Origin: Sulfitobacter sp. DSM 110093
GTDB lineage: Bacteria > Pseudomonadota > Alphaproteobacteria > Rhodobacterales > Rhodobacteraceae
Direction: 5' to 3'
Length of the DNA stretch: 64,000 bases
NCBI RefSeq assembly: GCF_022788715.1
Contig: NZ_CP085167.1
Coordinates: 486,001 to 550,000 of the forward strand
The translations under genes were made by a program, and so were the position numbers. Of the stretch, positions 18,568 through 27,082 are shown one piece after another. The notes under the pieces are model-generated. The model made no database searches, had not been told where the DNA came from, and saw only the letters and a program-made list of their open reading frames with translations. Each line of letters opens with the position of its first letter. Position 1 is the stretch's first letter.

Positions 18568-19581
18568 TCAGGAGGTCGCGTGGCGGTAAGCCGCCGAATA
18601 GTTGCCGGTCACATGATGCTCCAATTGCCGCTCGATATCGCCCAACAGCGACGAGGCCCCAAAGCGGAACAGGTCAGGCTGCAACCAACGGTCGCCCAAC
18701 TCTTCCTTCATCAGCGCCAAATAGGTGATCGCATCCTTGGCCTTCGAGATGCCGCCCGCGGGCTTGTAGCCCACGCGCACACCGGTGCGCTCATAATACT
18801 CACGGATCGCGCGGATCATTACGAGGCTGACGGGCAGGGTGGCGTTGACGCTTTCCTTGCCGGTCGAGGTCTTGATGAAATCGGCCCCGGCCATCATGCA
18901 GACCAGCGACGCACGCGCCACATTGCGCAACGAGCCTAGTTCCCCAGTGGCAAGGATCGCTTTCACATGCGCCTCGCCACAGGCTTCGCGGAAGGCGCGC
19001 ATCTCGTCATACAGCGCCTGCCAATCGCCAGACAGCACATGGCGGCGCGAGATTACGATGTCGATCTCGGACGCCCCTGCCTCGACGCTCATCTCGATCT
19101 CGCGGATGCGCAGTTCCAGCGGCGACAGTCCCGCTGGGAAACCGGTGGAGACGGCGGCGATGGGGATGTTCGTGCCCTCCAGCGCGCGCCGTGCGGCGGG
19201 GATCATCTCGTGGTACACACAAACCGCCCCTGTGGTGATCGGCGCCATGCCAAGCGCATCCAGCAGATCGGGCGCAATCGGTTGGTGCGCCTTGGCGCAA
19301 AGCCGCTCAACCCGGCGCGCGGTGTCGTCGCCCGACAGGGTCGTCAGGTCGATACAGGTCACGGCGCGTAGTAGCCACGCGGCCTGATGCGCTTTTTTCA
19401 GCGAACGGCGGGCGGGCAGAGCGGCGGCGCGGCGCTCGATTGCCGAGGTGTTTGCCTGCACAGAGCGCAGCCAGTCCATATCAAGCGGCATAGGCGCGAC
19501 ACGTTGCTCTGTCACCTGCGGCAGATGCCCGGTTGGGCCGGTTTCAGTCGTGCTTTCCTGCGGGGTCGTCTGGGTGGCCAT
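18568..19581 (-). CDS. deoC: Deoxyribose-phosphate aldolase
   Basis: DeoC cleaves 2-deoxyribose 5-phosphate to glyceraldehyde 3-phosphate and acetaldehyde. The 337-residue product has a longer N-terminus than the E. coli enzyme, then the TIM-barrel core: CIDLTTLSGDDT, STGFPAGLSPLELRIREI, EIDIVISRRHVLSGDW, KAILATGELG, the Schiff-base lysine in GADFIKTSTGKE and GYKPAGGISKAKDA. It is the promoter-proximal gene of the deoC-aldehyde dehydrogenase pair and diverges from the metal ABC operon across 174 bp. The first 45 residues are Thr/Pro rich and unlike the core, a common feature of the long alphaproteobacterial form. Confidence 0.95.
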   Translation of the reverse strand: MATQTTPQESTTETGPTGHLPQVTEQRVAPMPLDMDWLRSVQANTSAIERRAAALPARRSLKKAHQAAWLLRAVTCIDLTTLSGDDTARRVERLCAKAHQPIAPDLLDALGMAPITTGAVCVYHEMIPAARRALEGTNIPIAAVSTGFPAGLSPLELRIREIEMSVEAGASEIDIVISRRHVLSGDWQALYDEMRAFREACGEAHVKAILATGELGSLRNVARASLVCMMAGADFIKTSTGKESVNATLPVSLVMIRAIREYYERTGVRVGYKPAGGISKAKDAITYLALMKEELGDRWLQPDLFRFGASSLLGDIERQLEHHVTGNYSAAYRHATS

Positions 19582-19701
19582 CGGGTCTCTCCGGTTTGGT
19601 CAGGCGGGCAAAATGACATGGGCCAAGGGCCAAAGCAAGCGACGCTAACCCCGCGTCATCGGTTGAACGCCCGGAAAACAGGCGGATACTGAAAATGTTA
19701 A

Positions 19702-19749
19702 TGAGAACCATTCGCAACTGTTGACTTAGTTGAGAATCATTCTCATAAA
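19702..19749 (+). promoter_or_regulatory. Two Fur-type palindromes around a candidate promoter of the metal ABC operon
   Basis: TGAGAATCATTCTCA (19731-19745) is a perfect 7-1-7 inverted repeat, and TGAGAACCATTCGCA (19702-19716) is a copy with two changes, centred 29 bp upstream. They resemble Fur/Mur operators. A possible -35 (TTGACT, 19721-19726) and -10 (CATAAA, 19744-19749, spacing 17) lie between and over them, so a bound Fur-family repressor would block transcription. This -10 would put the transcript start almost on the ATG at 19756. Confidence 0.75.
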
Positions 19750-19755
19750 GACATC

Positions 19756-20745
19756 ATGAAACATGCATTTGATCCTTTTCGCCCGTCTCGCCGCGCCGCT
19801 TTGATCGGAGGCCTGAGTGCCCTCACCCTTCTGGGTGCGGCGCCAGCCGCGTTCGCAGCGCAAAAGCTTAATGTCGTCGCGACGACAGGTATGATCGCTG
19901 ACGCCGCCCGCCGCGTTGGTGGCGATCTGGTTGAGGTCCGTTCGCTGATGGGGTCAGGCGTTGACCCGCATAGCTACCGCCAGACGCGCAGCGACATCGT
20001 GGCGCTGACCCGGGCTGATATGGTGCTCTGGCATGGCCTCTACCTTGAGGCGCAGATGGAACGGTTTTTCGAGGATCTGGGCCGCAAACGCGCCGTGGTT
20101 GCCGTGGCCGATGCGCTGCCCAAGGAAGATCTGCTCAGCCACCCGGATTACGAGGGCCGTTATGACCCCCACGTCTGGATGGACCCGAAAACATGGATCG
20201 CCGTGGTTGATGAGGTAACCCGCGCCCTGACCGAGGCCCAACCCGCAGGGGCCGAGATGTTCGCACAGAACGCAGCCACCTACCGCGCCGAGCTGGAACA
20301 ATTGGCCATCTATGCCGCCGAGACCGTGGCGCAGGTGCCTGAAAGCCAGCGCGTCTTGGTCACAGCGCATGATGCGTTCAGCTATTTCGGACGCGCTTTC
20401 GGGTTCGAGGTGATCGGCATTCAGGGCATCTCGACCAACAGCGAGGCGGGGTTGAACCGCATCTCTGCGTTGGTCGATGAACTGGTCGACCGCGAAATCG
20501 GTGCAGTCTTTGTCGAGACATCGGTCTCTGACCGCAACATGCGCGCGCTGGTCGAAGGCGCTGCGGCGCGCGGTCATGAGGTCGTGATCGGCGGATCGCT
20601 CTATAGTGACGCCATGGGGGAACCCGACAGCTATGAGGGTACTTATATCGGTATGATTGATCATAACGTTACCACTATCGCCCGCGCGCTTGGCGCGTCT
20701 GTTGATGCTGGCGGGATGAACGGCAAACTGGCACAGGAAAGCTGA
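19756..20745 (+). CDS. Metal ABC transporter substrate-binding protein (ZnuA/TroA/SitA family)
   Basis: The 329-residue protein is a cluster A-I periplasmic binding protein for divalent metal (Mn, Zn or Fe). The signal peptide contains SRRAALIGG, possibly twin-arginine, ending AAFAA. Metal ligands appear as His in GVDPHSYRQT, His in DPHVWMDPK, His in TAHDAFSYFG and Asp in SLYSDAMG, the His3Asp set seen in TroA; there is no long His-rich loop as in ZnuA. No ribosome site is evident before the ATG at 19756. The gene is first in a four-gene operon under a Fur-type operator; the control site and ligand set favour manganese or iron over zinc, but this is inference. Confidence 0.92.
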   Translation: MKHAFDPFRPSRRAALIGGLSALTLLGAAPAAFAAQKLNVVATTGMIADAARRVGGDLVEVRSLMGSGVDPHSYRQTRSDIVALTRADMVLWHGLYLEAQMERFFEDLGRKRAVVAVADALPKEDLLSHPDYEGRYDPHVWMDPKTWIAVVDEVTRALTEAQPAGAEMFAQNAATYRAELEQLAIYAAETVAQVPESQRVLVTAHDAFSYFGRAFGFEVIGIQGISTNSEAGLNRISALVDELVDREIGAVFVETSVSDRNMRALVEGAAARGHEVVIGGSLYSDAMGEPDSYEGTYIGMIDHNVTTIARALGASVDAGGMNGKLAQES

Positions 20746-20748
20746 TCC

Positions 20749-21543
20749 ATGACACTTGAACTTGCCAGCAGCCGTGACGCCGCGCCCATGTCGCGCACCG
20801 ACAGCCCGCTTGCCGTGCGTGGCATGACCGTCTCTTACGGGCAGAAACCTGCGGTCTTTTCGGTGGATATGACCGTTGAGCCGGGCAAGATGACCGCGAT
20901 CATCGGCCCTAATGGCGCGGGCAAGTCGACTTTGCTCAAAGCGGCTTTGGGTATTCTGACGCCGCTGGCGGGCACCGCCACCGTCTATGGCAAGCCGGTG
21001 GCCGAACAACGCCACCGCATCGCCTATGTGCCGCAGCGTGCCAGCGTGGATTGGGATTTTCCGACCCGCGTGATCGATGTGGTGCTGATGGGTCTTTACC
21101 CGCAGTTGGGCCTGCTGGGCCGCATCCGCCCTGTGCACCGCGCCCGCGCCACCGATTGTCTGGCCCGCGTCGGGATGGAGGATTTCGCCACCCGTCAGAT
21201 CGGCCAGCTGTCGGGCGGCCAGCAACAGCGGGTGTTTCTTGCCCGTGCTTTGGCGCAGGATGCAGACCTCTATCTGCTGGACGAACCCTTTGCCGGGGTC
21301 GATGCGGCAACTGAAAAGGCGATCATCGCCGTGCTGAAATCTCTGCGGGACGCAGGCAAAACGGTAGTGGCGGTTCACCATGACCTATCGACCGTGGCCG
21401 AGTATTTCGACAATGTGTTTCTGATCAATACCCACCGCGTCGCAGAAGGCAGCGTCGAAGAGGTATTCCAAGCCAACCACCTGCAAGACGCCTATGGCGG
21501 TCGCTTGGCAGGCGCGCAGATGGATGCGTTGCAACTGTCATGA
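20749..21543 (+). CDS. Metal ABC transporter ATP-binding protein
   Basis: The 264-residue ATPase powers uptake by the adjacent permeases. It has Walker A (GPNGAGKST), the Q-loop (AYVPQRASVDWDFP; the DWDFP variant is typical of Mn/Fe/Zn-type importers), the signature LSGGQQQRVFLARAL, Walker B (LYLLDEPFAG) and the switch His (VAVHHDLST). Its start follows the binding-protein stop by 3 bp, and its stop overlaps the next gene by 4 bp. Confidence 0.94.
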   Translation: MTLELASSRDAAPMSRTDSPLAVRGMTVSYGQKPAVFSVDMTVEPGKMTAIIGPNGAGKSTLLKAALGILTPLAGTATVYGKPVAEQRHRIAYVPQRASVDWDFPTRVIDVVLMGLYPQLGLLGRIRPVHRARATDCLARVGMEDFATRQIGQLSGGQQQRVFLARALAQDADLYLLDEPFAGVDAATEKAIIAVLKSLRDAGKTVVAVHHDLSTVAEYFDNVFLINTHRVAEGSVEEVFQANHLQDAYGGRLAGAQMDALQLS

Positions 21544-22745
21544 TCTGGGAAGCGCTGACGCTGCAACTGGGCTATAACGCCACGCTGGTGACACTGGGGG
21601 CCACGCTTTTGGGCATGGCTGCGGGCGTTGGCGGCACTTTTCTATTCCTGCGCAAACGGGCGCTAGTCAGCGACGCGATCTCCCATGCGACGCTGCCAGG
21701 TGTGGCGCTGGCCTTTATGGTAATGGTCGCGTTTGGCGGGGACGGGCGCAACCTGATTGGCCTGCTGCTGGGCGCGGCCTTGTCTGCGGCGGCGGGGCTG
21801 CTCTTGGTCTCATGGCTCAGCAACCGCACACGTCTGGCCGAAGATGCGGCGATTGGCTCGGTCCTGTCGGTGTTCTTTGGGCTCGGCATCGTCTTACTCA
21901 CGGTGATCCAGACCATGAGCGCCGGACGACAGGCGGGGCTGGAGGATTTCCTTTTGGGCTCCACCGCCGGGATGCTGCGCAACGATGCGCTGATCATTGC
22001 GGTGGCCGCGGCGCTGACGCTGGCGCTGGTGCTGCTGCTTCGGCGTCCGCTGACATTGGCGTCGTTCGATCCCGAATATGGCACCGCCATCGGCCAGAAC
22101 GTCCCGCGCACCGATCTGGCGATGATGGGGCTGGTGCTGGCGGTGACCGTGGTGGGGCTCAAGATCGTCGGGCTGATCCTAATTGTCGCGCTCTTGATCA
22201 TCCCGCCCGTCACCGCCCGGTTTTGGAGCGAGCGGACCGATCATGTGGTGCTGATCTCCGGCGCGCTTGGCGGTATCGCGGCCTATATCGGCGCGGCGCT
22301 GTCGGCGGCCCAGCCGAACCTGCCGACGGGGCCGATCATCGTGTTGGTGGGCTTTGCGCTTTTTGCACTGTCGCTGCTGCTGGCCCCGGGGCGCGGCGCG
22401 CTTACGGCTTTGCTGCGTCACCGCCGGTATCAGCGCCGGGTGCATCTGCGGCAGGGGCTGCTGGCGCTTGCCCATGGACAACCGATCTACGAACAACTGA
22501 CCCTGCGCCTGCTGCGTGCCGAAGGCTATGCGCTGCCCGATGGGGTCGCCACCAAAGCAGGTCGGGGTCGCGCCGCCAAGGCGCTGCGGGACGAAACCCG
22601 CTGGCAGTTGATCCGCCGCGATCCGGCCTATGAGGCGGCGGCCCAGCAATATGACGGTCTGACCCCGATTGAGACGGTGCTGACCGCCGACCAAATTCGC
22701 GAAATTGACAGCCGCATCGACATGCGCGGCGGGGTGATGGCATGA
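21540..22745 (+). CDS. Metal ABC transporter permease with C-terminal cytoplasmic extension
   Basis: Residues about 1-285 form an ABC-3 type permease with eight or so membrane segments (LVSDAISHATLPGVALAF is the conserved cytoplasmic motif; LIVALLIIPPVTARFW follows). Residues about 290-401 are an additional soluble domain rich in charged residues (RQGLLALAHGQPIYEQLT, LLRAEGYALPDGVAT, LTPIETVLTADQIREIDSRI) that resembles a winged-helix arrangement, as in TroC-like permeases fused to DtxR-type domains. The extension is absent from the companion permease. Start and stop overlap the neighbouring genes by 4 bp (ATGA). Confidence 0.9.
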   Translation: MIWEALTLQLGYNATLVTLGATLLGMAAGVGGTFLFLRKRALVSDAISHATLPGVALAFMVMVAFGGDGRNLIGLLLGAALSAAAGLLLVSWLSNRTRLAEDAAIGSVLSVFFGLGIVLLTVIQTMSAGRQAGLEDFLLGSTAGMLRNDALIIAVAAALTLALVLLLRRPLTLASFDPEYGTAIGQNVPRTDLAMMGLVLAVTVVGLKIVGLILIVALLIIPPVTARFWSERTDHVVLISGALGGIAAYIGAALSAAQPNLPTGPIIVLVGFALFALSLLLAPGRGALTALLRHRRYQRRVHLRQGLLALAHGQPIYEQLTLRLLRAEGYALPDGVATKAGRGRAAKALRDETRWQLIRRDPAYEAAAQQYDGLTPIETVLTADQIREIDSRIDMRGGVMA

Positions 22746-23671
22746 ACGGTTCTGAATTTGTCCCCCTGTCGTTGGTGCCGATGTTGACCGGCATCTTCGT
22801 CGCCGTGGCCTGCGCCTTGCCGGGGAACTTCCTTGTCCTGCGCCGCCAAGCGCTGATCGGCGATGCGATCAGCCATGTGGTGCTGCCGGGGATCGTCGTG
22901 GCGTTTCTGCTGACCGGCGTGGTCAGCACCTGGCCGATGCTACTGGGCGCTGCGGGTGCTGCGTTGGTCGCGGTACTGGCCATTGAAGGCGTGCGGCGTT
23001 TGGGCAAGATCGAATCTGGCGCAGCCATGGGCGTGGTCTTTACCGCGATGTTCGCGGGCGGTGTGCTGCTGCTTGAGCAATCGGACACCAGCAATGTGCA
23101 TCTGGACGTGGAACATGCGCTTTACGGCAATCTTGAGAGCCTGATCTGGCTGGATGCGACCGGCTGGGCGTCTTTGTTCGACCCCGAAGCGCTGGCGACT
23201 GTCCCGGTGGAGCTGCCGCGTATGGCGGTGACGCTGCTGTTCGTGGCGCTTTTCACCACGCTGTTCTGGCGACCGTTGAAGATCAGCACCTTCGATGAAG
23301 GGTTCGCCCGCACTATCGGTATGAAGACCGGGCCACTGGGCCTCGGGCTGGTGATCGTCGCAGCGATTGCCGCTGTGGCTGCCTTTGACGCGGTGGGCAG
23401 TATCATTGTCATCGCCATGTTCATCTGTCCTCCCGCCGCCGCGCGGATGATGACCAATCGGCTAGAGCATCAGATTGCATGGTCGGTGTTGTTCGCAACT
23501 TTGGCCGCTATATTGGGTTATGTGTTGGCGGGGTACGGGCCGCTGTGGATTGGCATGCGGGATTCGGTGTCCGCGGCGGGGATGATCGCCACGGTCTCGG
23601 GTGTGGTCCTTGGGCTAGCGGCGTTAATGGGGCCACATCGACAAAGAGGTGCCGCAGCACCCGCTGCCTAA
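22742..23671 (+). CDS. Metal ABC transporter permease
   Basis: This 309-residue membrane protein is the second ABC-3 type permease of the importer. It shows GDAISHVVLPGIVVAFL near the N-terminus, several further hydrophobic spans, KISTFDEGFARTIGM, and the conserved GSIIVIAMFICPPAAARM. It overlaps the preceding permease by 4 bp and its TAA is followed within 2 bp by a strong terminator, so it closes the operon. With the preceding subunit it should form the heterodimeric channel. Confidence 0.93.
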   Translation: MNGSEFVPLSLVPMLTGIFVAVACALPGNFLVLRRQALIGDAISHVVLPGIVVAFLLTGVVSTWPMLLGAAGAALVAVLAIEGVRRLGKIESGAAMGVVFTAMFAGGVLLLEQSDTSNVHLDVEHALYGNLESLIWLDATGWASLFDPEALATVPVELPRMAVTLLFVALFTTLFWRPLKISTFDEGFARTIGMKTGPLGLGLVIVAAIAAVAAFDAVGSIIVIAMFICPPAAARMMTNRLEHQIAWSVLFATLAAILGYVLAGYGPLWIGMRDSVSAAGMIATVSGVVLGLAALMGPHRQRGAAAPAA

Positions 23672-23672
23672 T

Positions 23673-23695
23673 CGAATCGCACCGATTCGTTTTTT
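23673..23695 (+). terminator. Intrinsic terminator of the metal ABC operon
   Basis: A perfect 7-bp stem CGAATCG/CGATTCG (23673-23679 with 23683-23689) with a 3-nt loop is followed by six T residues (23690-23695), starting 2 bp after the permease stop. Confidence 0.9.
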
Positions 23696-23717
23696 GACCT
23701 ACCGATTCGATTTTGCT

Positions 23718-23747
23718 TTGACCTGTGATTCGTCCTGCGTCTATACA
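23718..23747 (+). promoter_or_regulatory. Candidate sigma-70 promoter for mutL and its structured leader
   Basis: TTGACC (23718-23723) and TATACA (23742-23747) are separated by 18 bp and point toward mutL. Transcription would start near 23752-23755, giving an untranslated leader of about 200 nt. Confidence 0.6.
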
Positions 23748-23880
23748 GGGTGCAAGCTCCTTCGGAGACGACTTGTACCCGGGTCGCCCGCCGCGCTGAT
23801 AAGACCGGAATAACAAAAGCACCAGCGCGCCGAGTAGCCGACCCAGAAGCGGATCGCCCCAGTCTTGGCGGCGGTCCGCT
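23748..23880 (+). ncRNA. Candidate structured RNA (leader of mutL or small RNA): three consecutive hairpins
   Basis: Three stem-loops follow each other closely. Hairpin 1 pairs 23748-23756 with 23772-23780 (9 bp, one G-U on the plus strand). Hairpin 2 pairs 23781-23786 with 23839-23844 and, inside it, 23792-23798 with 23823-23829 (7 bp), leaving a 24-nt purine-rich loop. Hairpin 3 pairs 23848-23853 with 23875-23880 and 23855-23858 with 23867-23870. The G-U pair favours the plus-strand RNA. I do not recognise tmRNA, SRP RNA, RNase P or 6S features. No U-run follows, so it is more likely a mutL 5' leader than an independent transcript. Confidence 0.4.
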
Positions 23881-23954
23881 GACTCTGTCTTCCCACTCTG
23901 ATAGACGCAATCCGAACTGGCAGAATCGGAATGGCCCATGCTAGGTCTTGCGGT

Positions 23955-25841
23955 ATGCCAAGCCCGACCCCCAATATAAGCGAAAACCGCCCCGTCATCC
24001 GCCAGTTGGACGATTCCGCGATCAACCGCATCGCTGCGGGCGAGGTGGTCGAACGCCCCGCCTCTGCGGTAAAGGAACTGGTCGAAAACGCCATCGACGC
24101 GGGCGCGCGGCGCATCACCGTGGAATATGCCGACGGTGGCAAGACGATGATCCGCGTGACCGACGATGGCTGCGGCATCGCGCCTGAGGATCTGGCGCTG
24201 GCCTTGTCGCGCCACGCGACCTCCAAAATCGACGGCTCTGACCTGCTTGATATCCACACTTTCGGGTTTCGGGGGGAGGCGTTACCGTCCCTCGGTGCTG
24301 TCGGGCGGCTGACGATCACCAGCCGAGCGTCGGGCTTTGATGGGGCCGAGATCACCGTCGACGGGGGCCGCATGGGCGAGGTGCGCCCGGCGGCGCTGAA
24401 CAGCGGCACCATCGTGACCCTGCGCGATCTGTTCTTTGCCACGCCTGCGCGGCTCAAGTTCCTGCGCACGGACCGGGCAGAGGCGCAGGCGATTGGCGAT
24501 GTCATTAAGCGGCTGGCCATGGCCGAACCCTTCGTGCGCTTCGTGCTGCGCGATGTGTCGGGCGACGGAAAGGGCCGCGATGTGTTCCGCGCCGAGGCTG
24601 AGCAAGGCGATCTGTTCGAGGCGCTGCACGGCCGTTTGGCGCAGGTGCTGGGCCGGGAGTTTGCCGAGAATGCGCTGCCCATCGACGCGATGCGCGAGGG
24701 GCTGCATCTGACGGGGTTCGCCGCGCTGCCGACCTACTCGCGTGGCTCTGCGGTGGCGCAGTATCTCTTCGTGAATGGCCGCCCGGTGCGGGACAAACTG
24801 CTGACCGGTGCGCTGCGCGGCGCGTACTTCGATTTCCTCAGCCGAGACCGCCACCCGGCGGCCGCGTTGTTTGTCGAATGTCCACCAACGCTGGTCGATG
24901 TGAACGTGCACCCGGCGAAATCCGAGGTGCGGTTCCGCGATCCCGGTTTGGCGCGGGGGCTGATCGTCTCGGCCTTGCGCCATGCGCTGGCCGAGGCGGG
25001 CCACCGCGCTTCGACAACCGTGGCACAGGCGACTTTGGGCGCGATGCAGCCCGAACCGCAGGGCGCGCGGGTCTACCAGATGGACCGCGCGGGTATGGAA
25101 CGCCCCAGCCCTGCCGCACGCCAAGCGGCCTATGAGGCGCAGGCGCCTGGCTTTGCCGAAACTGCAGGCGTCTGGGGCCGTGTGGAAAGCGCGCCGATGC
25201 CCGAAGTGCCCGCGCCGTTCAATGCCGCGCCCGAGGGCGAGGAGGCGACGCCCGCACCCGACTATCCACTCGGCACTGCGCGGGGGCAGGTGCATGAAAA
25301 TTACATCATTGCCCAAACCGCCAATGGCATGGTCATCGTCGACCAACACGCCGCGCATGAGCGGTTGGTTTACGAGAAGCTGAAGCGCCAGATGGAAGCC
25401 AACGGCGTCGCGGCCCAAGCGCTGTTGATCCCGGAAATCGTTGAGCTTTCCGCGAATGATTGCGCGCGGTTGTTGGAACTGGCAGACGAACTGGCGAAAC
25501 TTGGCCTTGGCATCGAAGCCTTCGGCGGCAGTGCCATCGCCGTACGCGAGACACCTGCGATCCTTGGCACCGTGAACGCGCGTGCCCTAATCCTCGATGT
25601 GTTGGACGAGTTGGACGATGGCGACAGCAGCAACATCGTGCAGGCCAAGATCGAAGCGATCCTGAGCCGCGTGGCCTGTCACGGCTCGATCCGTTCAGGC
25701 CGCTGGATGCGCGCCGAAGAGATGAACGCGCTCTTGCGTGAGATGGAGGCGACCCCGCATTCCGGCCAGTGCAACCACGGGCGGCCCACCTACGTTGAAC
25801 TTAAACTCGCCGACATCGAACGGCTTTTCGGGCGCACTTGA
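23955..25841 (+). CDS. mutL: DNA mismatch repair protein MutL, endonuclease type
   Basis: MutL couples mismatch recognition by MutS to strand incision. The 628-residue protein has a GHKL ATPase N-terminus ([52 protein letters not shown]), a Pro/Ala-rich linker (about 350-440) and a dimerisation domain. The nicking-endonuclease motif DQHA(x)2E(x)4E is intact ([12 protein letters not shown]), and CNHGRPT stands for the second metal motif, as expected in bacteria lacking MutH. I chose the ATG at 23955; one at 23931 would add eight unrelated residues, and neither has a strong ribosome site. Its TGA overlaps the rmuC ATG by 1 bp. Confidence 0.96.
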   Translation: MPSPTPNISENRPVIRQLDDSAINRIAAGEVVERPASAVKELVENAIDAGARRITVEYADGGKTMIRVTDDGCGIAPEDLALALSRHATSKIDGSDLLDIHTFGFRGEALPSLGAVGRLTITSRASGFDGAEITVDGGRMGEVRPAALNSGTIVTLRDLFFATPARLKFLRTDRAEAQAIGDVIKRLAMAEPFVRFVLRDVSGDGKGRDVFRAEAEQGDLFEALHGRLAQVLGREFAENALPIDAMREGLHLTGFAALPTYSRGSAVAQYLFVNGRPVRDKLLTGALRGAYFDFLSRDRHPAAALFVECPPTLVDVNVHPAKSEVRFRDPGLARGLIVSALRHALAEAGHRASTTVAQATLGAMQPEPQGARVYQMDRAGMERPSPAARQAAYEAQAPGFAETAGVWGRVESAPMPEVPAPFNAAPEGEEATPAPDYPLGTARGQVHENYIIAQTANGMVIVDQHAAHERLVYEKLKRQMEANGVAAQALLIPEIVELSANDCARLLELADELAKLGLGIEAFGGSAIAVRETPAILGTVNARALILDVLDELDDGDSSNIVQAKIEAILSRVACHGSIRSGRWMRAEEMNALLREMEATPHSGQCNHGRPTYVELKLADIERLFGRT

Positions 25842-27082
25842 TGGAACTTGGCGGCACGACGTTGAACCTGTCTGACCCTGTGACGCTGGCCGCTATTGCC
25901 GGGGCCGGGTTGCTGTTGCTCATCGTTATCTTGCTGATCATGGCGGTGCGCGCCGCTGGCCGTTCGGCCCGTGTGGCCGCACCCTTGGCGCAGCAGATGC
26001 GCGTGCTTGGGGGGCATGTGCAGCAGTTGGGGCAGGGGCAGGAGCAGTTGCGCGGCGGGTTGCAGATGGTCTCGGACACACAAAGCAATACCCAAGCGCA
26101 GATGATGCAAAGCATGGAGGCGCGGCTAGCGCATGTGCAACAGCAGATGCAGGACCGCTTGGCCGACAACGCTGCCCGCTCGGCTCGGTCACTGGCCGAG
26201 ATGCAGCAGCGCGTGACCGAAACGCTGCACGGCTCGTCCAAGCGCACGACGACCAGCCTGACGCAGTTACAGGAGCGGCTGGCTTCCATCGACAAGGCGC
26301 AGGATAATATCACCAAGCTCTCGGGCGATGTGCTGTCGCTCCAAGACATCCTAAGCAACAAGCAAACGCGCGGATCCTTTGGTGAAATCCAACTGCGCGA
26401 TATCGTGTCGAAAGCGCTGCCCTCGGACAGCTACTCCCTGCAAGCCACGCTCAGCAACGGCAAGCGGCCCGATTGCCTGATCCATCTGCCCAACCCACCC
26501 GGCCCGATCGTGATCGACAGCAAATTCCCGCTAGAGGCCTATGAGGCCCTGCGCCGCGCCAAGACCGAAGCGGAGACCCGCGCCGCGGCACAGCAGATGA
26601 AAACCGCCGTACGGGTGCACCTGAACGCCATCGCCGATAAATATATTCTGGAGGGCGAGACGGCTGAGGGCGCATTGATGTTCCTGCCCTCCGAAGCGGT
26701 CTATGCCGAGTTGCACGCCAACTTTCCCGAACTGGTGCGCGAGGGGTTTGAAAAGCGCGTATGGATCGTCAGCCCAACCACCTGCATGGCCACGCTCAAC
26801 ACCATGCGCGCGATTTTGAAAGATGCGCGTATGCGCGAACAGGCAGGCGCGATCCGCAAGGAGTTGGGCAATCTGAACAAGGATGTTGAGCGTCTGGCGA
26901 TGCGTGTCGGCAACCTTGATCGGCATTTCAGCCAAGCGCGGCGCGATGTCGAAGAGATCAAAGTCAGCAGCGAAAAAGCCGCCAAACGCGCGGGCCGCTT
27001 GCATAATTTCGACTTTGAAGAACTGGCAGAAGACAAATCCGAAGCTATTGTTCCCCTAAGGACACCCGAAGGGAACGGCTGA
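25841..27082 (+). CDS. rmuC: DNA recombination protein RmuC homologue
   Basis: The 413-residue protein has an N-terminal membrane anchor (about residues 13-35, LAAIAGAGLLLLIVILLIM), a coiled coil (about 45-165) and the RmuC nuclease-like core: RGSFGEIQLRDIV, RPDCLIHLP, IVIDSKFPLEAYEAL, ALMFLPSEAVYAEL and RVWIVSPTTCMATLNTMRAIL. RmuC-family proteins limit DNA inversions and are related to PD-(D/E)xK nucleases; the D-SKFP segment fits. The ATG overlaps the mutL stop (TGATG) and the stop directly abuts the following dehydratase start. Confidence 0.92.
   Translation: MELGGTTLNLSDPVTLAAIAGAGLLLLIVILLIMAVRAAGRSARVAAPLAQQMRVLGGHVQQLGQGQEQLRGGLQMVSDTQSNTQAQMMQSMEARLAHVQQQMQDRLADNAARSARSLAEMQQRVTETLHGSSKRTTTSLTQLQERLASIDKAQDNITKLSGDVLSLQDILSNKQTRGSFGEIQLRDIVSKALPSDSYSLQATLSNGKRPDCLIHLPNPPGPIVIDSKFPLEAYEALRRAKTEAETRAAAQQMKTAVRVHLNAIADKYILEGETAEGALMFLPSEAVYAELHANFPELVREGFEKRVWIVSPTTCMATLNTMRAILKDARMREQAGAIRKELGNLNKDVERLAMRVGNLDRHFSQARRDVEEIKVSSEKAAKRAGRLHNFDFEELAEDKSEAIVPLRTPEGNG

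Noticed and set aside
19954..21381. A 475-residue minus-strand frame opposite the metal binding-protein and ATPase genes
   Set aside because: Composition is that of antisense GC-rich sequence and the plus-strand genes have clear family motifs.
23748..23880. tmRNA, SRP RNA, RNase P or 6S RNA at the hairpins before mutL
   Set aside because: No tag-peptide frame, no SRP tetraloop motif, no conserved RNase P P4 sequences and no long single-hairpin 6S layout.
23508..23939. A minus-strand frame upstream of mutL with a hydrophobic stretch (LLGRLLGALVLLLF)
   Set aside because: It would read through the metal-operon terminator into the permease, has no ribosome site at its ATG, and no sensible stop near the hydrophobic part; retained only as a rival explanation for the structured RNA.
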